Source: Dirofilaria immitis
Taxonomy: Eukaryota > Nematoda > Chromadorea > Rhabditida > Onchocercidae
Reading direction: 5' to 3'
DNA length: 64,000 nucleotides
Assembly: GCA_024305405.1 (NCBI GenBank)
Contig: JAKNDB010000110.1
Span: 3,410,001-3,474,000 of the forward strand
In this document: piece by piece, positions 11,211-23,400 of the stretch
Position numbering within the stretch: the stretch's first letter is position 1
Layout: the number at the start of each line of letters is the position of its first letter
Made by a program: the position numbers and the translations under genes
Notes under the pieces: model-generated
Told to the model about the DNA's origin: nothing
Databases searched by the model: none
The model's input: only the letters and a program-made list of their open reading frames with translations

Positions 11211-14200
11211 CGTAGCTCGCTGAATAACTACACATTCAGCGACCAATAGATAGACATACCTAGAACAATCTACACGTATCCAGAACGATCCTTCTACTCA
11301 AGAAAAACGATCAAAAACAATTACTCAGCTTAAGTCCATACCATAAAGTAGAGTGATATCCATAAGCCTGTAATGTCCGCCTAACAACCACTCCTGTAAA
11401 CTGGTACCACGCCTCATGCGCAGACATTGCGTAACGTACCCCACGCATTTCCATGCTATGCAATATAATGAAAATGGTAAATGCCACCTGCGTTGCGTTC
11501 ACATTTCGTTTTGAGACCAACGCGCTCGCGTTAAATTTTTGAGCGCGTTCTTCATCTATCTTATTGTTTAAGAAACAACGTTGATGTATGAATATGCGCG
11601 CTACACGTCAACGTAAGTGTATGTTAAATTATATGTAAATGTATATATGGATATGTCGTCTATCGCTCAAAATTTATGTCTCAGGTTTTGTTTAACCAGA
11701 GACTGTTTGTCATTTCAAGTCTTTTGACAAGTCGCAATTATTGTAATTTAATGATTGGAAAATTTTTAATTCATACATTTTTAAGATCTGAAAAACATAG
11801 CATTCCAGAGAGGCAAAGTCGACAAGTATAAAAGTTAAATGAAAATATAAATACACATTTTTAACGATTATCTTGCTCAGCCTGAGGCTGACTAGAAAAA
11901 AGTTAAGGGTATATCTCTCGACGACATTTTTATCTTTGTGTCGATTCTTATAATGTTGTCAACTGTTGTTCAAGCTAATCTTCGTGAGGGAATCAGATCG
12001 ATTATACAGTGACCAGTACTTATCCGAATCATAGCTCTTAAGGAAATTCGTAAATAACATCGTATTTCTCTTCATTCTCAGATATTCGGCCAAGCATGGT
12101 CACCATGAAGGCGGTTAATTATTATCTCGAATACAGCGTTAATTTTAGTCTGTCGTTAGAGATGAGAATTATTTCAGGAGGTTTTGATCAATACAAATGT
12201 AATTTTATTATTGAGATTTATACCTTTATTCAGAATTATCTTCATATTTATTAGATAATACATATATAGGAAAAAAAAAGAATCTAGCTTTGTGAAATTC
12301 GTTTAAATTTTAATAACTTATCGGCAAAAATTGGCTTTATATCATTTTTAACCTTATAATTCTATATATCAAATATGCGCTTATCACTAAGTGAATGAGT
12401 GCAGAAGTATCCTTCAATTTTTTCATGCTAAATACTTCTAAGGTAACTAAAAATTTTCGTCATATCTGAATTTCCTCATATATAACAAGGATTTTTATAC
12501 CGTCCCATCTACAAGTTGTATGTTGATGAACTAAGGCAGAGTGGGACAAACTTTTTAGCTCACTTTAGAAAAAAATGCTGAGGGCGTAGAATTAATGCAA
12601 TGAAAGTTTTTAATTCCAGAAGGCTTGTCACCGTTCGCATTTTTTAGCAATTTTTAGGATCTACCGAATAACGTTTGAGTTGAAATTTGATCAGAATTCT
12701 TTTCGGATTTCATTCAACTTCAATCAATCAACGTGCATATTTTAGGAAAGAATAAAATCATATCTTTTTGAAATTCTATGCAGAAAAATATTGATTTGTG
12801 CAGAAAAATGTTGGTTGTTTAGATTTTTCGTGATTCTATACGGTAAAATATCGATTGTACCTACGCGCAAAATAGATTTAAATCGTAAGTTAGAGTTTCG
12901 CTTTTCGAAAAGTTTTTGTTATCATATTTTCTAAAAATTAGTGGAAGAATTGAAGGTAGCATGATAGGAATAAAAATTTTAATATTTAGGATAGGCTTAG
13001 CTTGTCCGAAGTGTTTTCCGGTGTGAAACTGAATTTACGTTTTTTATTTCGTCAACTATAAATCAGAAGTAATCAAAAACCGTAGGAAGAATAATATTAA
13101 TTGAAGGAAAGTTTATTTATTTTATCTGTCTATGAATTATCAAGAAATGGAAAATTGGAATAAATTGGAAGAAACGGTGTGTTTACGAGGCTCCGCCTGC
13201 TGCATCTAATTCCATCTGAAGTAGAGTGCTCGAATTTTATCAATTCCTGAGTATGTTCATTTCTGATTTACATCCTTCCTATGGATTGCATAAAATATAA
13301 AGACTCAGTTATCGTTTAAGTCATTTTTTGAACAGCGATATTCATTTATTTGTTCCATAAGGGAGGACTCTCCTTAGTAAGTAGCATTCTTGAAAAGTTG
13401 CGAAGTTGAGAAAGATAGCAGACCTGTCACCTTATACTTTCAGGTGTGTTACGCTCAAAACAAATAGTAGCCATATATTTTTCTTCCCTTCTCTCTTTCC
13501 CTGTTCTTCTTTTGTTCAACTCTGCAAACAAATGAGCATTTCCATGGTTTCCTTTTCGATATGCATACCGCTCTACACTTTCTTCTCGGTCTTTGAAGCA
13601 TTTCACAGATTTTTTCCCACAATTTATAGATTAAACAATGCAATAACCAACTCATTTATGAGTTAGTTATTGCGCTGTTTAAAATTTTTTTCAATTCTTA
13701 ATTCTAAAATAACGATGTTTTCGGTTCTTATTTGTCAAGATATTGCGGATATTATCGTTTTATAAGAATATACATAATCTGCCTTCTCGATTCTCATTCT
13801 TCCAATCTCCGCTTACAGATTCGTTTCTGGCGATTTTATCATTTTATCAGCTAGTTAAACTTCGAATGAATGCAAGTGTTTTTGAATACTAATTAGTTTC
13901 AATCAGACCGATTGAATCTCTTTACCAAAAAAACTGTGCTTCATGTTTCTGTTTTTGACAATTTATGGAAAGCCATGCTAAATATTTATGCACTAAAAGC
14001 AAAACATATAATGTTATTATTTGATATTAATTTCAATATTTTTCACATTAGCAGCAAATAGTGAATAATCTCAAAAGGAAAAAGGAAATTAAATCAGCTT
14101 ATTATTTTTCTTATTTTGATCCTCAGTTTCTTTTGCCGCTATATGGCTTTTTTTTTGTTTTTGACCAGAAGCTTGACTGAACTACTATAATATGAACAGC

Positions 14201-15159
14201 CAAACTTTTACTAAATATATATCATATGAAAATTATTTACCAAAAAATCTGAGAATTAATAAAAATTGGAAATATACGAACGAATTTCACCAATATCAAT
14301 CGTACAATGAGAAAATATTATAACCGAACAGTTATCGCGAAAATTGAGTTCTTTTCATAACAATTAGCCTAAAAATGTCAAAAAAAACAAAGCCAATAAC
14401 ATTTTGCAATCTAATAACACTAATCAAAATTCAAAATATTTTAATCTGATTTACTACAATGTCCGTACAAACTTGAAAACAATTCGCTGAAATTCGTAAG
14501 AAATTCCCGTGTCATCATTCCAAGACTGTTCGGTTTTCCTTGAAAACTGACTTTAAATTTAATATTATCCATATGAGTTTTCTCTTGAAATGGACATTTG
14601 TTTTATCAGTTCCTTATTTTTATTGTTGTTATCTGATATAAATTTATTATTTCCAAAACTATAGATGCCTATACATGCAGTTTGAATATTTTGAATGCTA
14701 ACACGTAAAAAAGTTTTTCTTCGCTGAAAAAGATTTTTTTTTCAATATCCTACAGTTTCATTTTCTATGTAACATGGTTTCATTAACTTCATGCAATAGA
14801 AATGCTCAAAATTTACCAAGTATAAAAAATTAAATTTTGCTAGAAATTCTGGAAATTTTCAAAAGGATATCTTAAAATTGGAGAAAAATCTTTTCTGAAA
14901 AATATTTTGAAAAAAGACAACCTAATAATAATACTCTTGATAATTTGCCTTATTTGATAACAGTAATCTAATAAGAAATGTAGAGTTTTCTCTCGATATG
15001 GATCCAGTCATCACACATTATAAAATTGCTTGGAAGATACTTATTCACAGAATTCACAAGAGCATGATAGCACAGAGTTATTTGCTTCTTCAGATCGATG
15101 ATTTTCGATTGCACTGGTTTATTTGAATTCTGGTTTATGATACTGCTTAACTTTACATA
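11211..15159. other. intergenic sequence; promoter side of the minus-strand cluster
   Basis: I see no supported gene. The first 350 bases (about 11300-11560) are richer in CG dinucleotides than the surroundings and include a short GCGCTCGCG/GAGCGCG inverted arrangement near 11522-11550, so this may be the promoter region of the SUZ12 cluster. A 69-codon minus-strand ORF at 11311-11520 has no splice context or recognisable motif. The rest is AT-rich. Confidence 0.4.
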
Positions 15160-15720
15160 ATGGCCTTTATCTCTAATATCTGGATTCTTAATAAGGCAAA
15201 TTGTTGGCTGTTGAATGTATGAAAAAAGACTTGATCAGAAAGAGGATTGCGAAAAGTATTTCTAGCCATTACAACGAGGAAAGCTCTCGGTAGCAATGAA
15301 GCAAACATGGCATCCGCAAAATCTCTTATGCTATCCGCTTATTTCTCTGCATGCGTTTAGCAAATTTTTTCCTTAGATTTGGACGAGATGGCTTTAAGAT
15401 CTGCCAGGTCATCTTCCTTGTCTCTTTTGCTATCATCGCCAAGTGCAGGAAATCTAATCCGACCTCTTATCGCTATGCTAAGGCATCGATGACTCTTTGT
15501 GCCTGAGCATAACAAGACACTGTAACCTTCTAACAAACTTAGAAGACAATTTCATTCAGTCTATCTTAGAGAACTGTTAGCGGATTGGATCACATAACTT
15601 CAGCCGATTAAACGCAGCGATTTCTTCTATATAGCCTAGCTAGGCAATGTCGTTTTAAGCTTTTCAAGTCATCATATAATCTCTCTTTCTTGTTGTATCT
15701 CTTCAAATTCACTGTGATTC
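15160..15720 (-). pseudogene. GC-richer patch with broken coding-like frames (possible pseudogene or element relic)
   Basis: On the minus strand several short frames read like protein but are interrupted. At about 15500-15360, two overlapping frames read YAQAQRVIDALA, then a stop, then DFLHLAMIAKETRKMTWQIL, and in another frame RFPALGDDSKRDKEDDLADL. At about 15345-15160 there is an open frame with FADAMFASLLPRAFLVVMAR. No consistent set of splice sites joins them. Base composition is clearly less AT-rich than the flanks. I cannot assign a family. Confidence 0.3.
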
Positions 15721-16214
15721 TTTGGCTGTTGTTGTGAAGAATCTGAAAATAGTTCATAGGTATGAAAAATAATGGTAATGTACAGTTATGATATTATTTT
15801 TTCCTCCTTTTCCAATCTTTTTCAGTATTTTTCCCTTATCATTTATTTAAAAGATCTATGGAAGCTAAATGAAGAAGTTGGCTATAATAAATATTGCCTG
15901 CTAAGGACTAGATGAAAAATTTGATTGAATTAATTTATGTAAGTTTTTGATTTTCACAACTACAAAAACTGATATATTTCTTCGTAATGATCAAGAATAT
16001 AATGCAACAGTTAGTAAGAGCAGTAGAAAATAAAAGTACTAAAAGATAGACTAGCTAGATCTTACTAACAATAGCTCATATAATTAGATTCGGCGGAACT
16101 TATTTAGCTGAATATAAAAACTTGCTTTACGAATTGCTTTTACTGAAACGGAACATATGAAATCGATGGTAATAGAAATAAGATATACACTTAATTAATA
16201 GTGGTGTCATAGAG

Positions 16215-18136
16215 ATGGAAAAGACACGATTCCGCCTGATTGTGTTAGGTCCTGGAAAAGTGGGGAAAACATCAATCATTCGGCGCTATCTCCATGGAAC
16301 TTTCGATGAAAAATACAAAGAAACGGTTGAGGATCTTTATTCGAGAGATTTCAATATACAGGTTTTGCTACTTTTAATTAGTGTTTTTTGTTGGAATCTT
16401 TTCCTACTGTCCCAATAATCTCCTAAATTTTTTCTATCTGATCTTACCGAACAATGAAAATCATCGTGTTGATGAAACAGGGAATGGAAATATTATTGGA
16501 AATTCTGGATACGAATTTCGACTATCCGGGAATGCGCAAAATTGCAATAGCATCTGCAAATGCATTCATGCTCGTTTTTTCTGTCAGTGATGTATCTAGC
16601 TTCAAACAGGTTCTCATGATTTCAGTTGAAATTTTCCCATCCTATCTATACATTGAGAGAAATTTTGTACATATATTTTGCATAAGAAAAAAAATATAAA
16701 AAAAAACGTATAAAAGTTTTTTTTTCATATTCAGAGATTCTCAAAATTATAAATTCAGATGAGTGACATATGGTCACAGATTGTGCAGCAACGAAAAGAC
16801 GCTCGAACTCTTCCAACTGTTATTGTTGGGAACAAGTGCGATTCATCTTCTCAAAAAGTACTTAAATTGATGGTGTCACTCAATAATATTATGTTTCCGA
16901 AATGTCTTCAGTAATTAAAAAAATTCCCAATATCAGTTCAATATCATTCAGATTTCTGAAGAAGACGATTTAGATCTTTGAAGCAACAGTTCAAGCATGG
17001 ATGCAAAGTTTGAATTTTAATATAAGTTATGTCGAATCTTCTGCGAAGATGAACTATAATATAACAAAAATATTCCGAAATTTTCTGGAACAAAGTGATT
17101 TATTGGATGAAGAAGTAAGTTATAGATGGCAGTTTTTCATTTTATCAAAATATTTTTGATATTTATGATTCGGAACAATCCAGTTTTTTACTGATTTCGG
17201 TATTTTCCCATGCTTAATCGTTGAGTGTTATAAAAATAAATTTGTGACGACAGTGTCCGAAATGAATATATCACTTCATTCACCTGTTTTCCTGTTTGTC
17301 TGTAACTGTATAAAACTCTAGGTCATCTTTCTGCATACATTCTATAATTACTCGATCGATTTCCAGCAAAATTTTAACATTTATTCTTCTGTTTGTCTCT
17401 CGTTCCTTTATGTCCTCATAACTTATAAAATGGTGAATATTTGTGGAAATATTTTTAGAAATATACAAAGCAAAAGAATTTGCGGTCTCGCGAGATTTCG
17501 CCAACAAAAAGCTTAGTCGAAATTGGTCATTACGAGTAAGTGTTAGTGCTTCATAACCGCATAAGCGCCAAAGAAAATTTTCAATTCTTATTTTGGAAAA
17601 AAGTGCAGACAGAAGTTTTAAAATAATTTTATTCCAAAAATTTTTATTAATGTTTGCGTAAATAGGATGGAAAAAGTATGAACCAGACGAAACAGATAGA
17701 ATGATAATATCTCATTCTTCCGAAAAGTCCTTCATCGCCTAAGCAGATTTATGCTGGTCTACTCACAAAAATTCTGAAAATTCATTTGAACAAATTTTGT
17801 TCACTATTAAGCACTCGATTTTTCAAAATGTCTTATTTTTCTTACTTATTACTAATTTTAAATTAATTTTTCGAGACTCTGATATTGTACATAAACAGTA
17901 TATAAGCATCTCAATCTTATTGAATATCACTTGAATTCAGCTTAATTTAAAATTTAACAAGAAATCTCGTTGAATGATAATTACAGGTCAACAAATCTAA
18001 TGATAACAATTCGAAGAGTTTCAATCGATCCGGCAGTCTTTTACGACGTACAAAGCATCTGTCATTGAGAATGAAATGCTACGACAAAGAAGTATCCTTA
18101 GATCTATCAGATGAAAGCGATTGTAAAATATCATAA
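16215..18136 (+). CDS. RASD/Ras-dva-like small GTPase with CAAX end
   Basis: Five in-phase exons: 16215-16361, 16481-16609, 16759-16857, 16974-17114, 17987-18136; 221 residues. Ras-family motifs in order: P-loop LGPGKVGKTS (residues about 11-20), an effector-like region with KYKETVEDLYSRDF, a G3 region ILDTNFDYPGMRK, AFMLVFSVSDVSSFKQ, G4 NKCD, and G5 ESSAK. A basic C-terminal tail of about 50 residues ends in CKIS, a CAAX box predicting prenylation and membrane attachment. The TVEDLYSRDF and ILDT...P.MRK blocks are most like RASD/Dexras and Ras-dva proteins rather than classical Ras. The G3 motif is odd: DxxG is replaced by DTNF and the loop is about two residues shorter than in RASD, so nucleotide handling may be unusual. 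Start chosen at the first ATG giving a complete P-loop strand. Confidence 0.93.
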
Positions 18137-20490
18137 CAACTAGAAGTGCGGTTTTTCGAAATTACTGTAAATATAATCACTGTTAACTGATGTTTACATA
18201 ACTTTAAACTGGTGAATCAGTTTTGAAATCCATTCAGATGCAGCAGTTTTGATTGTACTGCCTTCTTTATATCTTCGTAATAAAGTAAACTGCTGAAAGA
18301 AATACATTTCTGGCATATCATGAAAGAAATTTTGCTTTTGTTGTCTACTGCAGTGATGTTTTTCGTTTTCATGCACAAATATTTCTCTCACAAAATTTGC
18401 TCGTTCTTTTCTTAAAACTAAGAGATTAATGAGTTAACTTCTGCTTTTCTGCTAACAATTATTCTGATAATGATATTAGCACTATTCCAACAATCAAGGA
18501 CTTTTTAGTACATCTACTTCCATTAGGACTATAGATAGCTAAAATTACTCAATTGTTTCAGATGTAGAAAATGATGACAGGAAGAATTAGAAATGTAAAT
18601 GAAGCAATTACAAGAATCAACCAGTAAACTTGATTAGTTTGAACTATTCGCAATTTTCTAGCAGTATGTGTATATATGGCGGCAGAGATAAATACGTTTC
18701 GACATTCTAAAACTCAATCCTCCGTTGAGTAAACAAACATGCTGTACACATTAAATCCTTTTCACATTCTCTTGTCTATATTTCAAGAAAATTTATTTTC
18801 GTTCTGTAAACTAATTTTTAAGTACCGAGCAGGTACTTCTCAAATAAAGCATCCTGTTCTACAAGTGCAACATTCCCGCACATCACTGACAAAATTAGGC
18901 AAATTGTTTCTATTTATTTGAAGAGCTCCAAACTAGAACTTTCCCACGCAAAATGATCAGGATATTAAAATTAATATCCCTTAGGAAAGCTATGAACAGA
19001 ATTGAGAAAGATATATAAATTGTTGACTCGCTAGAGTCAAGAGTATCAAGAGTATTGAACGAAGAAATATAAGCAGTTTCCTTAGCATAAATTCTAATAA
19101 TGCAAATAATGAAAATTGAAATATATTTTCATCCGTCCCTTCCTTCATTAATTAGAGGTATTTGAAGAGCATGATTTTAAAAATTTGAAACATAATAGTT
19201 CTAAGACAACCGGTTTTGTTGCTTGAAATCAATTAAAATCATACACATGCAGGACATTCAATCAGGAAACATATAATCATTTGTTTTCATGTTAAAGCAA
19301 AAATTTTCAATGATAGCGAAAAAATACGTAACAGATGACAAAAAAAAAAAAAAGAAAAAAAACGAAAAAGCATTTATTTAAAGTTCGCAATAAGCCATTG
19401 GTATAAATTTTTTTTTTTCATTGTGATATTGTTAAGTATTCGGATAGATTTATATAAATGAATTCATTAAAACTGTTAAAAGGAACGAACTTGTCATTTC
19501 TAGCTAAGACAAAATAATGGTATGTATCTTAAGGCATTAAACTGATCAGTTATTTAAAGAAGTAACCTATGGATGAATAAGACAAATTGCAGTAAACTGT
19601 TAATGGTTGAATTTTTATTGATATCAGGCAATATAACTGATAATGTAATATTTATGAAGTGGGGAGGGGTGAAAATTTTCTTGCTGTAGCCGACGAATCA
19701 TTTCTTAAACAGTCTCATGTGGTAAATGAAAAGAAAGAAGGGGAATTAATGATTATTTTTTGAGGTGTCTTTCGTGGCAGTATTTAGAATGATGGATCTC
19801 AAGAGTCTGCAGGATAACAGGAGAAGGTATGGATGAATAGAATACTGACATTACTATTGTATTCAGTTGTGTTGATCGGTAACGCAGAGATGTTTCATTT
19901 GTAAGGTCATCATCGTATACAGCAGTATCGCATTCGATAAATTCATGTCGTTGCGATGTACGTAAATAATATAGATAATCTCCATAAGATTTAGAATGAC
20001 TAAAAATCTTTGAGATATGAACTAGAAGAAAGAATATTATTAAGATAAAGTAAATTCTATTATCTTCATTATAGTTTTACTATACAACTAACAATCATAT
20101 GAGATGATTTCTGAAGATACAATAACTAATTGTCATAGAATTCTTAAACGTTCTATAGATAAATATTCTAGCAAGAGTCTTAGAATGCGTGATATAGTTA
20201 GTATTAACTGATTGGTCGATACCTGCACGCGACAAATTAGCTTATCTTACCTATCTCTTGCAGGGATGCGAGTGTAATGCCTTTATGTATGCAGGTGTAT
20301 GTTCATGTCGATCGCTGTGTGCACTGCTGTAACCTGCTGTATGCCCTTCGCCTCCGCAACCGTAGCAGCAACGGAGACAACGACCACGACGACAACGAAG
20401 GAGGAGGACAGTGCGGAGTTGCTGCGCACCATCATCTCATCTCATCACACATACATACATTTTGTCTAAGGGCTGTCACCGTGTGCGGTC
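18137..20490. other. intergenic sequence upstream of the claudin-like gene
   Basis: AT-rich, with an A-rich low-complexity run near 19340-19371. The last 230 bases (about 20260-20490) are much richer in G and C and contain ACGACGACAACG-type and CATCTCATCTCATC-type simple repeats. This is probably the promoter or 5' untranslated region of the gene starting at 20491. I see no separate gene. Confidence 0.4.
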
Positions 20491-23400
20491 ATGTGGTCCT
20501 CGCCTTTATTACTATCCCTTACAAGCGTTTTTGGCCTATTAGGTCTGGCGTTGATCACATTGGCTTTGGCTACTGACTCATGGACCGACTATCAGGTATC
20601 ATCCATCCATTTCTTCTATTATATTGTACTATCATTTTTTACTGATCTAATCTATTTTATTACCAAAATTAATTTACGATGACAGTGACCTTTGTTTCCA
20701 GTTTCTTGGCATAACTTTTCTAACATAATTCAATGAATAGTTGATTCTTGCATGATCTAGCGAATTACTAAATGCAATAAAGAATATCACTTAACTGATT
20801 TGATAAGCAGAAGTGATGTAATCTGAAAGAAAGCATTTCAAATGAATTTTTTAAAGGTTTCCTGCTAAAATGTCCAAAATTAAATAATAAACAAAATCTC
20901 TTCCTATCTAACCCATCTAATAACTATCCTCCTTCAGATTTCATTATTACAATTTCGGCTATATCTTTATGTTATTATTTATCTTAATTTAGTCCTTTAA
21001 GTTTCTTACAAGAATAATAACGATTCATGCTGATTTCATCTATACATCATATCATTCATCATTTTATTCTATTTGATTATGCTCACCATCAAATTTATAA
21101 TCAGTTTATGCTCAGTTGCAACATTATATATGCGAATTCAGGAGAATAACATTCACAACACTTCACTGATTAGTATACAGCAAAAAATCTCGTGTACATT
21201 TGGCTCTATCTTGCGTATGTTGAAGCCAAAACTGAAATTCTTCATTTTTTCCTGAATGACCCAAATCCAAAAAATCAAACTACCGATTTTTACAGTCTGA
21301 TAGTGATAGCGATGTCTTACAGATCTATCTGTTCTAAAAAATCAACGAATTCATAAATCAAAGCGGCTGAAAGTAGTTCATTGTTTGCTAAAAACTGCGT
21401 GTCGTTTTTCAGAGACTACATTACAAATAAATTACTAAAATCTTCTTTACTTTTTATTACATCAGATAAAAATAGCATAAATTACTGCATCGCATAAAGG
21501 TAGCAGGAAAAAAGTTTTTCTCAAGGGAAAGTTTTTAACAAAAATTTCATGCCTTTGTTTTTACTTCCTCAAAACAGTTGACCATTCTCTTAGCCATCTT
21601 TTGATGCTACTCTTTTATGAATGTTATTATCAGATAACTATCATTAACATTATGTATGAAAATAGAAGTCATTGACTGACTGACACATGTTTTTTTTTTC
21701 TGACACACCAATAAGACTCTGCAATATTCAAAATAATTTGCAATTAATTAATTTTTCTGCAATTAATTTTTCCAAATAATCGATCATTGAAAAATTTGTC
21801 AGCTTTTGATGAAATATGACCCTCAAAGCTAATATGTGTGCGAAATCTTTGAGAAAAAAGTTCTGCAATGCTGGTTTACAAAATATTGTAAGAATATGAT
21901 AATACATTTTATACTGTTCTGTTGCTCTATGCTATAATTTTATCCGAACTCTCATCAGTATTGATGATAACTTCGACGATAGATGGATAAAATTGTTGAA
22001 AATGTTCAAAATACTTGAAATATATTATCATATATTATCATAAACTAACATATTTAAAAAATTTCATTTTTGATTATCAATATTAAGTTCGAAATGTTTG
22101 GATGTTGAATGTATATAGTGCATCAAATTACCGTTAACAAACAATGTGCAAGTAAGTAAGCAATGCTATCTATAAAATTTCGATCATTAGAAATTGAATC
22201 TTCTTTTCAAACAAAATTTACATTTTGATAGTTATTATTTACTAACCTGAAATTTTCTGAAAGCAAATTTTTGTATTCATGATAGTTTTGTGATCTTATC
22301 TTTTATTTTTTTTTTTGATACCAGCATTCGCAAAGACTCTTATACAAATTCTTTGTTATTTTTTTACTAAAGCGATCCATCAAAAAACTTCCTTCACGTA
22401 GTAATACATGGAAATGTTGTCTTAAGTTTTCGAATAAAAGGCTTCAGCCAAAATCTTCTTCACTCATTTCCATATAAATTGCAATTCGATAAATTTCTGA
22501 ATTTTTAGTTTTAACGACTTTTATATAATGTTAAAATACTTGCTTTTACTATAAAATTAAAAAAAAAAATCAGCGTTCACCATCTTCCCTGTATGTTAAA
22601 TTTTTGTTTGCTTGAAAACTTGTTTTTCTTAAAAATGTCTTTAAAACTTCTGCCAAATTTTTATACTAAAAATCTGACTTGAAAATTTCACATTAACCGT
22701 AAATAATATTTGATTTGCATTCAAATGAGCACTTCAAATAAAATGCTTAAACAAAAGACTTTAGCAAAATCTCAAAGAGGATTTTTAAGAAGTGAACAAC
22801 TCATTAATAACTTTTTAAAATGATAGATAAAATATAGATAAAAATTTTGAAAGGATTTAATTGAGACCAATTCAGAAGCGAAATTTTTTGAATTTTTGAT
22901 TAATTTATTTACATATATATATACATGTAAAAATCGTATCTTCTGCCCATACTATATATGTTTGCAAAATCTTAGTAATAAAAGAATGAATTGCGATGTA
23001 GAAAATACCAAATGCCGTAGTATGGTATTCTGCAGAATGAAATATTTTGAAATGCAAAATTCGGTATCTTTTAAACTGCTTGAATTAATATAAAGCTTAA
23101 AATTAAATTTGATGATTTATTTTTCATATTTTAGGTAAATCGACGAGAAATAATTAATGCTATGAATCGAAATACGGAATTAAATACTCGTTTGAAAGAT
23201 AATGTTGTAAGGAATCCACTGTATTTTTCACGAAGTTATGGTCTCTTTCTTGTATGCTTTTCAGATGCTGTACCTTCAGGTAATGAATTTATCCAATTTA
23301 TGGTTTACTTATGTTTAATGATGATGTTAATGTAATGGATTTCATATTTTTAACGATAACTTCCCATAATTAGCCATATTAATAATAAAGACTAAAATTT

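Noticed and set aside
20277..20576. 99-codon ORF overlapping the first exon of the claudin-like gene in another frame
   Set aside because: It arises from simple repeats in the GC-rich 5' region. The frame starting at 20491 gives a proper TM1 and splices in phase.
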